Source: a virus. From it: 61,106 nucleotides of DNA. The DNA is taken from positions 1-61,106 of IMG/VR virus record IMGVR_UViG_3300027969_000110, one strand, 5' to 3'. Every line of letters starts with the position of its first letter. Within the stretch, counting starts at the first letter, position 1. The notes under the pieces were generated by a model. The model saw only the letters and a program-made list of their open reading frames with translations, was not told the DNA's origin and made no database searches. The translations under genes were made by a program, and so were the position numbers. Below are positions 31,783 to 41,308 of this stretch, piece after piece.

Positions 31783-33500
31783 CAACCCTCAATCTTGACG
31801 GCAAACAAATTGACATTGAGCGCCAGCTTCTTGAACTGGACCGGGCAGACTGTGAAGATAGCCTCTACGAGTTCTTAAAGCACTCATGGAAATACATTGA
31901 CGCCTCCACCTTTACGGAAGGCTGGCCCATTGAAGCGATTGCTGAACATCTTCAAGCAGTTGTCGATGGCGACATCCGCCGCTTGATCATCAACATCCCG
32001 CCCCGCATGGGCAAAAGCTCGATCACATCCTGCGCGTTTCCGGCTTGGACTTGGACCCAACCCGCCAAGTCGCCAACCTCCGGGCCGGGCGTTCAGTTCC
32101 TTCATGCCTCCTATGCCCAGCAGCTTGCCCTGCGTGACAGCGTGAAGTGCCGCCGCCTAATTGAAAGCCCATGGTATCAAAGCATGTGGGGCGACCGGTT
32201 TGCCCTGACATCTGACCAAAACACCAAAACGAGATTTGACAATGATCAGAACGGGTCACGGCTCTCAACCTCAGTCGGGTCCGCTCTTACGGGTGAGGGC
32301 GGGTCTATTATTGTTGTCGATGACCCGAATGCAGCCCAAGAGGCATTCTCAGAAGCTACCATCGCCACAACGATTGACTGGTGGGACTCTGCGCTCTCAA
32401 CCCGCCTTAACGACCCCAAGACTGGCGCGTTTGTCGTTATTCAGCAGAGGCTTAGTGAGGAAGACCTGACCGGCCACATCCTGTCAAAAGACATTGGCGA
32501 GTGGACGCACCTTTGCTTGCCCATGAAATACGAATGGCGCAGACACTCCGTTACGTCTCTGGGATGGGAAGACCCCAGAGGGTTGCTGGAGGACGGCACC
32601 TCTCTCGTTGTGGTAGCCGATGACGGCGAGCGTATGCCCGCCAGCCCAGAAGCCGAGATAGAACTAGAAAAGCGGGAAGACACCCTGCTTTGGCCGGAAC
32701 GGTTTGGCGACCGCGAAGTTACCATTCTGGAAAAGCAGCTTGGCCCGTGGTCAGCAGCCGGTCAGCTTCAACAACGCCCCTCACCCAAAGGCGGTGGCAT
32801 TATCAAACGCGAATGGTGGCAACCGTGGGAGGCCGAGAAGTATCCCGATATGGATTTTATCATTGCCACGCTGGATACCGCCTACACCACAAAGACCGAA
32901 AACGATCCGTCAGCCATGACCGTCTGGGGAATTTTCTCTAAGGATGTCAATGCCATGGCACCAAACCAAGCTGGCCTTCGCGGCGGCGGTCTGGTCAATT
33001 ACTCCCGGTCCTACACGGAAGAGTCACCAAAGGTCATGCTGATGTATGCGTGGCAGGGCCGCTATGAACTGCACGATCTCGTGTCAAAAGTGGCACAAAC
33101 ATGCCGAGACCTAAAGGTTGACCAGCTTCTGATTGAAAATAAAGCCGCAGGACACTCTGTTGCTCAGGAAATTCGGCGGATGTACGGGTACGAGAAGTTT
33201 GGCGTGACCATGTTTGACCCCAAGTCGCAGGATAAGGTGGCCCGTCTCTACTCCGTTCAGCATCTTTTTGCGGAAGGCTTGGTCTACGCGCCACTTAAAC
33301 AGTGGTCAGAGATGGTAATCACTCAAGTCGGCCAGTTCCCCAAAGGCAAACACGACGATTTGGTAGATACCGTGAGCATGGCAATGCGCCATCTGCGCGA
33401 CACCGGGTCAATTTTGCGGTCGGATGAGTGGCGGTCTGAGGTTCAGGATGCCCGTTCCTTTGAAGGGCGCGGAAATTTGTCACCGCTCTATCCATCCTGA
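31779..33500 (+). CDS. terL: Terminase large subunit, 573 aa
   Basis: The ATPase shows Walker A IPPRMGKSS (Lys79) and Walker B SIIVVDDPN (Asp181-182). The C-terminal nuclease shows TLDTAY (Asp366), LLIENKAAG and KHDDLVD (Asp526-527), an RNase H-like headful nuclease. It cuts and pumps phage DNA through the portal. ATG 31779 overlaps the small gene upstream. A short insertion near residue 100 (PAKSPTSGPG) is odd but in frame. Confidence 0.95.
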   Translation: MTTLNLDGKQIDIERQLLELDRADCEDSLYEFLKHSWKYIDASTFTEGWPIEAIAEHLQAVVDGDIRRLIINIPPRMGKSSITSCAFPAWTWTQPAKSPTSGPGVQFLHASYAQQLALRDSVKCRRLIESPWYQSMWGDRFALTSDQNTKTRFDNDQNGSRLSTSVGSALTGEGGSIIVVDDPNAAQEAFSEATIATTIDWWDSALSTRLNDPKTGAFVVIQQRLSEEDLTGHILSKDIGEWTHLCLPMKYEWRRHSVTSLGWEDPRGLLEDGTSLVVVADDGERMPASPEAEIELEKREDTLLWPERFGDREVTILEKQLGPWSAAGQLQQRPSPKGGGIIKREWWQPWEAEKYPDMDFIIATLDTAYTTKTENDPSAMTVWGIFSKDVNAMAPNQAGLRGGGLVNYSRSYTEESPKVMLMYAWQGRYELHDLVSKVAQTCRDLKVDQLLIENKAAGHSVAQEIRRMYGYEKFGVTMFDPKSQDKVARLYSVQHLFAEGLVYAPLKQWSEMVITQVGQFPKGKHDDLVDTVSMAMRHLRDTGSILRSDEWRSEVQDARSFEGRGNLSPLYPS

Positions 33501-33541
33501 CGCAGTTAAGCTATTGTTTTGGCTCGTAAAGAGGGGAAATC

Positions 33542-33754
33542 ATGTCTCGCATTCTAGCAAGCGCAGTTGTTGACGCCATTAAGGAGCCAACTCCGTTCAC
33601 CATCGGTAACTTCAAAGTTGAAGTTTGGGGCCAAACGCCCTTTGATTACGTTCGCGTCTATGAAATCTTGGCAAAATCCGATACAGTGGCAGCCCAAGAA
33701 GGCATTCGACGCTTTGTCACCGAAATGGAAAAGCTCGATCTTTCAAAGGAATAG
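33542..33754 (+). CDS. Small hypothetical protein, 70 aa
   Basis: It lies between terminase and portal with AGAGGGGAAATC before ATG 33542. The sequence SRILASAVVDAIKEPTPFTI and VRVYEILAKSDTVAAQEGI looks like a compact alpha/beta protein. It may belong to the packaging module; no family is recognised. Confidence 0.6.
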   Translation: MSRILASAVVDAIKEPTPFTIGNFKVEVWGQTPFDYVRVYEILAKSDTVAAQEGIRRFVTEMEKLDLSKE

Positions 33755-33759
33755 CTCAA

Positions 33760-36075
33760 ATGCCTATGGTTCCCGGTCTTGGTTTGAATGTGCGCCAACC
33801 AGCCCCTGAACAGGAGCCGCTGAGTGTCGATGATGTCATGGTTGAGATCATTGAAGGCAATGATAACAACAAGATAGACGAAAAAGGGAACATTCTGGAG
33901 ATTGAACACCCAGACGGGTCGCTGACAATCTCTTTGGATGGCAAGCCCATTGGCGATAATGCCAAAGAGCGCGACGAAACCGATTGGTTTCGCAATCTTG
34001 TAGAAGATGTAGCCGAAAGCAATCTTGGCAGCATCGCTGAAGAACTGCTTCGTGGCATTCGCGACGATCTTGAGAGCCGGAAAGACTGGATTGAAGACCG
34101 CGCACAGGGCATCAAGCTTCTTGGACTGAAGGTTGAGATACCCGGCTTGCAGGGTTCCGGCGATGGAGCCCCCATTGAGGGCATGTCAAAAGTCCGACAC
34201 CCCCTTTTGCTGGAAGCCGTGCTGCGTTTTCAGGCCAATGCCCGGTCTGAACTGCTTCCCACCGATGGCCCGGTCAAAGTTCGCAACGACAACAACAACG
34301 CCACGCTGCAAAATGACCAGCTTGCCAATGCTCTTGAGAATGATCTCAATCATTATCTGACCGCCACAGCCACCGAGTATTATCCTGACACGGATCGTAT
34401 GCTTCTGATGCTTGGCTTTGGTGGCACGAGCTTCAAGAAGGTCTATTTTTGTCCGTTACGAAATCGTCCCGTGTCAGAAACTGTCGATGCGGACGATTTG
34501 ATTGTCAATAATGCTGCCACAGACCTGTCAAATGCCAAGCGGATCACGCACCGCAGCTATATGAGCCCCAATACCGTTAAGCGCCTTCAGATTTTGGGCG
34601 TTTACCGCGATGTTAGCTTGTCTACGCCTAAAGCTGCCGATCCTGACAGCTTCCAGCGCGAAAAGAACGCCCAGCAGGGCATTTCCATGGACAGCTACAA
34701 CCCGGACGACCGCGACAGGCTCATTTACGAAGTCTATTGCGATCTGGACCTGACCGGCTTTGAGCATAAGCACAAAGGCAAGCAGTCTGGTCTGGAAATT
34801 CCGTACATTGTGACCATTGACGAGTCTTCCAGACAGATTTTGTCAATTGTTCGCAACTACGATGAGGACGATCAGGAGCTTCCGTCCTCCAAGAAGCGGT
34901 TCGTGAAGTACACGTTTGTGCCGGGGCTGGGTTTCTATGACATTGGACTGCTCCACATTCTTGGCAACACGACAAATGCCATTACAGCAGCTTGGAGAGA
35001 GCTTCTGGACGCTGGCATGTACAACAACTTCCCCGGCTTCCTCATGGCAGACACCGGAGCCCGGCAGAACACCAACATTTTCCGCATTCCTCCCGGTGGC
35101 GGCGCGCTGGTAAAGACCAATGGTATGCCGATCTCTCAAGCGATCATGCCGTTGCCTTACAAAGAACCTTCTGGCGCGTTGATGAACTTGGTCACGCAGA
35201 TGGCTGAGACTGGTATGCGTGTTGGTGGCACATCTGAGGTGATGGTCACGGAAGGCAAGCCCGACGCGCCAGTGGGAACCACTCTGGCGATGATCGAGCA
35301 GTCCCAGAAGGTGCTGAACTCCGTTCACAAGCGCCTTCATTCCGCCCAGTCAGAGGAATTTGAGCTTTTGGTACAGTGCTTTAGGGAAAATCCCGAAAGC
35401 TTCTGGCAAAAGCGCCGCAAGCCTGCCTATCCGTGGGACGAGAAGACATTCTTGGACGCGCTAGACAGCTACTTCTTTGTCCCGCAGGCTGACCCCAATA
35501 CCGCCAGCCAATCGCAGAGGCTTATGAAAGTCTTGGCGTTGAAGCAATTGGTTTCTTCCAACCCCACACTGTATGACCCAATTGCGGTCGATACGGCTGC
35601 GCTTCAGGCTCTTGGCTGGTCGAACCCGTCTCAGTTTATGGTGCCTGCGTCCGCGCAGGGCAAGCCGCCGCCAGAATTGCTGAAGATGATGGCTGAAGCT
35701 GAGAACGAGAAGACAATTGCTCAGGCTCGTATGATGGACAGCCAGACCCGCGCCAACGAATCACAAGCCAAACTTGAGCTTGAACGGATGAAACTTGGCA
35801 TGGATCAGAACTTCCAAGATCCCGCCAAAATGGCTGAGTTGCAGCTTCGTCAGGAAGAACTTCAGCAAAAACAACAAGATGCGATGATTGACGCCATCAA
35901 CCGGAAGCGTGACAGGGAAAGCCGTGAGCGCCTGTCTGCGGTCAAGTTGGCAGAGGAACTGATCCGTAACCCGCAGGGTATGGGGGTTGTTGGGAATGTT
36001 CTCGATCAGGGTATGATCGACCGTCTTGAGACCAACGAGCCGACGCTGGACGGCACACAAACCGGAGAACTCTGA
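33760..36075 (+). CDS. Portal protein, 771 aa
   Basis: Length and pattern fit the large portals of P22-like short-tailed phages. Landmarks are HPLLLEAVLRFQANARSELL, DTDRMLLMLGFGGTSFKKVY, NATATEYY-like loops, FYDIGLLHILGNTTNAITAA and GGTSEVMVTEGKPDAPVGTT. The C-terminal 150 residues are a long coiled-coil with Gln-rich helices (LRQEELQQKQQDAMIDAI), the likely barrel of the portal. It joins head and tail and conducts DNA. The stop overlaps the next start (TGATG). Confidence 0.88.
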   Translation: MPMVPGLGLNVRQPAPEQEPLSVDDVMVEIIEGNDNNKIDEKGNILEIEHPDGSLTISLDGKPIGDNAKERDETDWFRNLVEDVAESNLGSIAEELLRGIRDDLESRKDWIEDRAQGIKLLGLKVEIPGLQGSGDGAPIEGMSKVRHPLLLEAVLRFQANARSELLPTDGPVKVRNDNNNATLQNDQLANALENDLNHYLTATATEYYPDTDRMLLMLGFGGTSFKKVYFCPLRNRPVSETVDADDLIVNNAATDLSNAKRITHRSYMSPNTVKRLQILGVYRDVSLSTPKAADPDSFQREKNAQQGISMDSYNPDDRDRLIYEVYCDLDLTGFEHKHKGKQSGLEIPYIVTIDESSRQILSIVRNYDEDDQELPSSKKRFVKYTFVPGLGFYDIGLLHILGNTTNAITAAWRELLDAGMYNNFPGFLMADTGARQNTNIFRIPPGGGALVKTNGMPISQAIMPLPYKEPSGALMNLVTQMAETGMRVGGTSEVMVTEGKPDAPVGTTLAMIEQSQKVLNSVHKRLHSAQSEEFELLVQCFRENPESFWQKRRKPAYPWDEKTFLDALDSYFFVPQADPNTASQSQRLMKVLALKQLVSSNPTLYDPIAVDTAALQALGWSNPSQFMVPASAQGKPPPELLKMMAEAENEKTIAQARMMDSQTRANESQAKLELERMKLGMDQNFQDPAKMAELQLRQEELQQKQQDAMIDAINRKRDRESRERLSAVKLAEELIRNPQGMGVVGNVLDQGMIDRLETNEPTLDGTQTGEL

Positions 36076-38024
36076 TGGCTGGTGCGCGCGAATTTCCTGA
36101 AGACAAATTTTCCCCGTCTTCGCTTCGCCGCATAGGCGACCCTGCTGCTGGCATGTTTGACATGACATCGCCGAGCGGCGTTCCGCTTGGTCAGGCGGCA
36201 ATGTTTATTGGTGCGCACGGTATGCAACGCGCCATGGACTTTGTTAAGCGGGTTGAGCGCGGTGAAATTGACCCCAGTTCAGATGAAGGTCTTCGCCAGA
36301 CGCTTGATTTAGCACTGCTAACGCTTGGCCGTCCGGGCGGCGTGTCTCGTCCGGGTACTGGCCTCCCGCGCGGGATAGAAGGTGAGATTTTGGCAGCGGA
36401 GCCGCGCGCAACGCCGCAGCTTGGCGTTAGGGAGCCCACCGTATTAGATCAGCGTGCCATGCCGTCTTCGCCTATGGGTCGCGGAACCAGCGGGGATGCA
36501 ATCCGTGGCACAAGCGCAGAAGGTGCGCCGCGATTGACGCGCGTAGACCCGTTGACACGCTATAGTCTTGTTGGTGAGCAGGGTCAGCGCATTGGGCCTA
36601 ACCGCCCACCAGAGGCTTTGCGTCCTGAAGTTGATGCAATGTATTCCCCAACTGGCCGCAATGAATTTTTGCCCAACGTGACAACGCAAAGCCGGTTGGC
36701 TCGTCTTGGCGATGAAAGCCCATTGCAGGCTGACCGGGCTGGGGTGGCACGGCAATCTGCTCAAGATGCTGAAGCTGCTTTTAGGGCGCGTCAGGCTGCC
36801 ATTGCAGAAGAAGAGGGTTTTGGCAGGCCTATGACACAATCCGAAAAGGATTTTGCTCAATTTCAACGCGAGTTGTCTTTGGCTGACAGGGGGGCAAATG
36901 TTCCTTTTGAGCCACCGGCTTCTGCGGGCGCTCCCCGGTCTCCGTTTCTTGACATGCCTGTTCCCGGCGTAAGAGCCCGACCGCCTGCTCCTGCACCAGA
37001 GCCGCTTCAGCTTGGCTCTAGCGGCTCTGCCTCTGGCACGTTGGTTGACCCGCTGACCGGTCACGCATATCAACCGCGCCAGTTTGGCCCGTTGTCGCAG
37101 TCTGGTTCTGGCTCGTTTAGCCCCATGACACGCGCAGAAGCATCTTTTCCTTCGCGCCCTCCAGCGGCCCCTATGGACCCAATTGCTGCCGCGCAAAAGG
37201 CCGCTATTGATGCCACTGCTAAACGGGTTGCTCTTGAGCGTGAGGGTGCTGGCGCAACGCAACTTAGGCAAGCTGTTATTGATGAAGCCGCTGCGCGAGT
37301 TGCTGCCGAGAGGGTTGCTGCTGACCAGACCTCCATGCTTCCATCTAGCTACAGGCCCGGCTGGAGTGGCAACATGGCGACCATGGGCGGCATTGGTGCT
37401 GGCACTGCGGCATTAATTACTGGCAGCCAAGAAGCTCAACGTAGGACTGAGCCTGTTGACCGGATGCCAGAGGGCTACAGACCCCAAAGTGCTGAAGACT
37501 TTCAACGGATGCTTTTTGGCGAGCCTCCCGTAAAACGTCAGATACCCGCTGCCGATGCCGATAGTATCACGGCGGGCTATGATGCGATCCCGGCGCAGCG
37601 TAGGCAAATACCGGCTGCCGATGCTGACAGCATTACGGCTGGCTATGACATGCCTGCTCAACGTGCCAAAACGACCGCTGCTTCAGTTTTGGGCGGCTCC
37701 CGCGCTGGCGCGTCTGCCCCCGCACAAGCTGCACCCGCAGAGTCCCGTGGGTTTCTGTCAAACCTGATCAGTTCTGCTGGCAAACTCTATGACCCCGACT
37801 ACCAGAAAGGCATGACTTCCCAGCAATTATTTGCAGAGTCCAACAAGAACCCAGACGACCCGGCTGCATTCTTCCGTGCTGACAAGCGTTGGAAGGAAGA
37901 GAACCCGAACTACGGGCAACCTCAAACTGAGAAGCGTGGCGGTGCTGTTGAACAGAAGCCCAGCAAAGAAGCTATGCTTCACAAGTCTCTTGAGATAATC
38001 CACCACATGATCAGGAACCGGTAA
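36075..38024 (+). CDS. Pro/Ala-rich virion-associated protein with internal repeat, 649 aa
   Basis: The start MAGAREFPEDKFSPSSLRRI and GMQRAMDFVKRVERGEIDPS leads into a long disordered Pro/Ala/Arg region. Two copies of RQIPAADADSITAGYD lie at 37536-37583 and 37602-37649 (22-residue period). The C-terminus is charged (DPAAFFRADKRWKEENPNYG). No domain is recognised. It is coupled to the portal gene and precedes the metallopeptidase, so it may be an internal head protein. Confidence 0.62.
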   Translation: MAGAREFPEDKFSPSSLRRIGDPAAGMFDMTSPSGVPLGQAAMFIGAHGMQRAMDFVKRVERGEIDPSSDEGLRQTLDLALLTLGRPGGVSRPGTGLPRGIEGEILAAEPRATPQLGVREPTVLDQRAMPSSPMGRGTSGDAIRGTSAEGAPRLTRVDPLTRYSLVGEQGQRIGPNRPPEALRPEVDAMYSPTGRNEFLPNVTTQSRLARLGDESPLQADRAGVARQSAQDAEAAFRARQAAIAEEEGFGRPMTQSEKDFAQFQRELSLADRGANVPFEPPASAGAPRSPFLDMPVPGVRARPPAPAPEPLQLGSSGSASGTLVDPLTGHAYQPRQFGPLSQSGSGSFSPMTRAEASFPSRPPAAPMDPIAAAQKAAIDATAKRVALEREGAGATQLRQAVIDEAAARVAAERVAADQTSMLPSSYRPGWSGNMATMGGIGAGTAALITGSQEAQRRTEPVDRMPEGYRPQSAEDFQRMLFGEPPVKRQIPAADADSITAGYDAIPAQRRQIPAADADSITAGYDMPAQRAKTTAASVLGGSRAGASAPAQAAPAESRGFLSNLISSAGKLYDPDYQKGMTSQQLFAESNKNPDDPAAFFRADKRWKEENPNYGQPQTEKRGGAVEQKPSKEAMLHKSLEIIHHMIRNR

Positions 38025-38033
38025 GAGGTTGCC

Positions 38034-39335
38034 ATGACCAAGCGCCGTATCGCCAACGCCCTGCACATTGCCAAAACTATGCGCCGGGCAAATTATGATA
38101 GAGGCGGCCTTACGCCTGCGTCATTGGCGAAGGCATGGACGCCCCCCGAAGAAGCTATTGAGAAAAACGTAGGGCCGCGCGCTAGAGAGTTTATGGAAAA
38201 TTATCCTGAGAAACTGTATCAGGGGATCGCAAATGTGCCACAGGCAATCACAGAAATGCCGGGCAAAGCTTATGAATTTATGAAATATCCCGGACAACTT
38301 TTGTATGGCGAAAAAACATTCAATCCTGATGAAGCCGCAGATTGGTCTAACACTCTTGGCAGCAACTTGCTTGGTATGTCTGCGCCTTCAGTGGTTAAAA
38401 TGCCAACGGATGGCGCATCTACCGCCCGCATTTTTGCTGGGCTCAATGCAGACACTGCTAATTTAGGGGCTTATCGCGCTGCGGAGGCGGCAAAAAAAGC
38501 TGGTATTGCTGAAGATGCAATATGGAAACAGCACGGTTGGGGTTGGACTAAAGATGGTAAACCATTTTTTGAAATATCTGACGAAAAAGCCGCTCTAACG
38601 CCTAAAACTCAAAAGTATTTTGAACACGGCGAACCTATGGAGGGGCATCTTAGAGACCACTTGCATCATCCAGAGTTTTTTGCTGCGTACCCAGAAGCTG
38701 CCCGTATGAGAGTAACAATTGACCCCAAAACTCCTATGCTTGGACAACCAAATGGTTGGTATCGGGAAGACCCTATATATGGCTTTATGAGAAATTCAGA
38801 ACTAGAAGTTCGGCAACCTACGCCTGAAAAAGCACTTAGCGTTCTTATGCACGAAGTTAATCATGGTGTTCAGGGATATGAAAATTTCCCCCGTGGCTCT
38901 AGTCCATCAACAATTAAACAAGATATTCTTGCAGATATTCAAAAGAGAATGGATGATGTTTTGGCGCAACGTGCACAATACGAAGAGGCTATCGCAAACG
39001 CGCCAGACTCTGCAACAAGAATAAAAATGAGGGAAAAGATAAATGAGCTAACGGAAACCTATAAAGACATTAGCCAATACAAAAACACAGCAGATATAGA
39101 CATGCAATCATACCGCGAATACTTCAAAACGCATGGCGAAGCCGATTCAAGAAATGTTCAAAATAGATTGGACATGAAAGCAGATGAACGCAGGCAAGTG
39201 TTGCCACGGCATACAATGGATGTGCCATGGGAAGATTTGATTGTCAGGTATCCACGAGCGCGCGGAGGCTCTATTGTAAATCGTGCGCTTATGGTAATGT
39301 CATCAAAGGCCAAGCGCCAACGGGGACGCCCGTAA
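38034..39335 (+). CDS. Polyvalent-protein-type zincin metallopeptidase, 433 aa
   Basis: Residues about 160-190 (AIWKQHGWGWTKDGKPFFEI) resemble the LPD23-like domain of phage polyvalent proteins. A metallopeptidase follows: HHPEFFAAYPEAARMRVTID, active site HEVNH at 273-277 with Glu274, and the Glu369 of HGEADSRNVQNRLDM as probable third zinc ligand. Its neighbours are virion genes. Such domains are thought to be carried into the host with the DNA or used in assembly. Target unknown. The low-complexity C-terminus is basic. Confidence 0.72.
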   Translation: MTKRRIANALHIAKTMRRANYDRGGLTPASLAKAWTPPEEAIEKNVGPRAREFMENYPEKLYQGIANVPQAITEMPGKAYEFMKYPGQLLYGEKTFNPDEAADWSNTLGSNLLGMSAPSVVKMPTDGASTARIFAGLNADTANLGAYRAAEAAKKAGIAEDAIWKQHGWGWTKDGKPFFEISDEKAALTPKTQKYFEHGEPMEGHLRDHLHHPEFFAAYPEAARMRVTIDPKTPMLGQPNGWYREDPIYGFMRNSELEVRQPTPEKALSVLMHEVNHGVQGYENFPRGSSPSTIKQDILADIQKRMDDVLAQRAQYEEAIANAPDSATRIKMREKINELTETYKDISQYKNTADIDMQSYREYFKTHGEADSRNVQNRLDMKADERRQVLPRHTMDVPWEDLIVRYPRARGGSIVNRALMVMSSKAKRQRGRP

Positions 39336-39353
39336 TCCTAATTAGGAGCTATC

Positions 39354-40973
39354 ATGTCTGACATGGCAAAAGAGGCCCGCGCGGCCATGAAGGCGAAGGC
39401 CAAGAGCCTTACGACCGCCGACCCGCACCAGAAGGTTGATTCGTCTACTTGGACGCCGCCCGAGCCGCTGAACACGGAAGCCAAGACTGGCCTCCGTCCT
39501 CTCAGCCGCCGCGCGTTCAAGTTTGGCGGTAAGGTTCAGGGTCAGGCTGCCAAGTTCAACATGGGTAAGGCTGTTCGCACCGGCAACAAGCCGATGACCT
39601 CTGACTCCATGGCAAATAAGGACATGAAGTCGGCTAATCAGGAGCGGGCTGGCGTCAAGCACATTGGCGCGTTGAAGTCTGGTGGACGAGCCAAGAAGAT
39701 GATGGGCGGCCCTATGATGGGCGGCGACATGGACGGTGGCATGAACTCTGCTATGGCCCCCAGCGGTGGCCGTGGCACCGGCACCATGCCGCAGGGCGTT
39801 GACCCCAATGACAGCCGTTTTGGCATGGTCCCCGGCACTGCCAACGTCCCTTACAAGAAGGGTGGCAAAGTTCACGACGATGTAAAGCAGGATAAGGCGC
39901 TCATCAAGAAGATGGTGAAACCTGCGGCTCGCACCGGCAAAGATGAAGGTGGTCTTACCTTAGGATCGCCTAAAGCTGAAAGCCGGTATTCTGAAGCTAC
40001 TCGTAACGCCCGCGCACAGCGTCAGGCGCAGGATCTTTCTGATAAAGCATCTAACGCAAACTATGCTACTGCTGGTCTTCGTGGCGCTGAATGGGCAAAT
40101 AAGCAAAGTCTTGCGGACACGGCTAACAAAGAAGCTGGTGCTGCAAGAAGCCAAGCTGACACGATTTCTGAGCAGACTGGGTATCCCAATACGCAGTATA
40201 AAAAAGGTGGCCGCACCAAGCGGGCTACTGGCGGTCAGGCTATGGGAATGGATGACGGGAGCCGTCAAAGTCGCATGGGTTCTGATGATCGGGCTGCGGC
40301 TCAGGCGGCGGCTGCAAATATGGGCGCAAGAGATGCCAGTCTTGCTGACCAGCAAAATGCAATGGGTGGAATGAAAAAGGGTGGCCGTACCGGTCGCGCT
40401 ACTGGCGGTCAGGTCTTCTCTGGTCCCGGCTATCCCGGTAAGGTTCCCGGCGTTGTTCCGGGTGGGCGCGATGCTCACGCGCGCGGGGGTAAGACCCGTG
40501 GCAAAGGCCAGACCAAAATCAACATTATGATTGGAGCGGCCCAGCCCGGCATGGGTGGCGCTAATCCTATGGGTGGCCCGACCCCGCCTCCGGGCATGGG
40601 TGGCGATCAGCCTCCGGGCGGTATGCCGATCCCGATGCCTGCCCCGGCTGCTGGCGCTCCCGCACCGGCTCCGATGCCAATGCCAATCCCGATGCCCGGC
40701 CCGGCTGGTCCTGCTGGTCCTCCCGGTATGCCTATGGCGCGTAAGTCTGGTGGCCGTACCTACAAGTCTTACAAAGACATGGACGCTGGCGCTGGCTCCG
40801 GTGAAGGCCGTCTGGAAAAGACGGAAATCGCTGAACACAAGCGCGGCGAGCGTAAGGCTGGTGGGCGCACTTACCGTTCTTATAAGGACATGGATGCTGG
40901 TTCTGGGTCTGGGCTTGGCCGGTTGGAGAAGACTGAGATTGCCGCGCACAAGAGCGGCATTCAGAAAGCTTGA
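39354..40973 (+). CDS. Gly-rich basic repeat protein, 539 aa
   Basis: Repeated units include KKGGRTKRATGGQ and KKGGRTGRATGGQ, then a Pro/Met-rich linker (PMPIPMPGPAGPAGPPGMP), and two tandem C-terminal units of GGRTYKSYKDMDAG... with GRLEKTEIAEHK. Basic glycine-rich proteins of this sort recur between portal and capsid genes in environmental short-tailed phages. It may bind DNA or coat the inner capsid. The role is unproven. Confidence 0.62.
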   Translation: MSDMAKEARAAMKAKAKSLTTADPHQKVDSSTWTPPEPLNTEAKTGLRPLSRRAFKFGGKVQGQAAKFNMGKAVRTGNKPMTSDSMANKDMKSANQERAGVKHIGALKSGGRAKKMMGGPMMGGDMDGGMNSAMAPSGGRGTGTMPQGVDPNDSRFGMVPGTANVPYKKGGKVHDDVKQDKALIKKMVKPAARTGKDEGGLTLGSPKAESRYSEATRNARAQRQAQDLSDKASNANYATAGLRGAEWANKQSLADTANKEAGAARSQADTISEQTGYPNTQYKKGGRTKRATGGQAMGMDDGSRQSRMGSDDRAAAQAAAANMGARDASLADQQNAMGGMKKGGRTGRATGGQVFSGPGYPGKVPGVVPGGRDAHARGGKTRGKGQTKINIMIGAAQPGMGGANPMGGPTPPPGMGGDQPPGGMPIPMPAPAAGAPAPAPMPMPIPMPGPAGPAGPPGMPMARKSGGRTYKSYKDMDAGAGSGEGRLEKTEIAEHKRGERKAGGRTYRSYKDMDAGSGSGLGRLEKTEIAAHKSGIQKA

Positions 40974-41011
40974 GTAATTCGCGCTGGCTTTGACCGCCAC
41001 TGCGAATGACC

Positions 41012-41045
41012 GGGTGGGAGCGTGACCCCCTTCATGCTCCCACCC
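41012..41045 (+). terminator. Hairpin after Gly-rich repeat gene
   Basis: GGGTGGGAGC (41012-41021) pairs perfectly with GCTCCCACCC (41036-41045) with a 14-base loop. No T run follows, so it may reduce rather than stop transcription. Confidence 0.5.
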
Positions 41046-41079
41046 ATGGATACCAAAGGGGACCGCTAAGGGGGCGGTT

Positions 41080-41307
41080 ATGGCAGCTACAACATACCAG
41101 ATGTACTATCAGTACGAGCTAAAGAAGGCTCTTGAGGAAAATATAGAGCGACTTAAAGAAGCTCTCGTAACCTCTTATCAAATCGAAGGTTTTGACTTTT
41201 CGGCCTACCGTCACCAAGTAGGTAGGATCGAAGGACTTCGCATGGCTGTGGAGCTTTGCGATGAGGCAGATGCCATTGTGAATGGCAAAGAGCGTGAAGG
41301 GGGTTAG
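41080..41307 (+). CDS. Small hypothetical protein, 75 aa
   Basis: ATG 41080 follows AAGGGGGCGG. The sequence is helical (YELKKALEENIERLKEALVT, HQVGRIEGLRMAVELCDEAD). Length, charge and place before the cochaperonin suggest a head-region accessory. No family is known to me. Confidence 0.6.
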   Translation: MAATTYQMYYQYELKKALEENIERLKEALVTSYQIEGFDFSAYRHQVGRIEGLRMAVELCDEADAIVNGKEREGG

Positions 41308-41308
41308 A

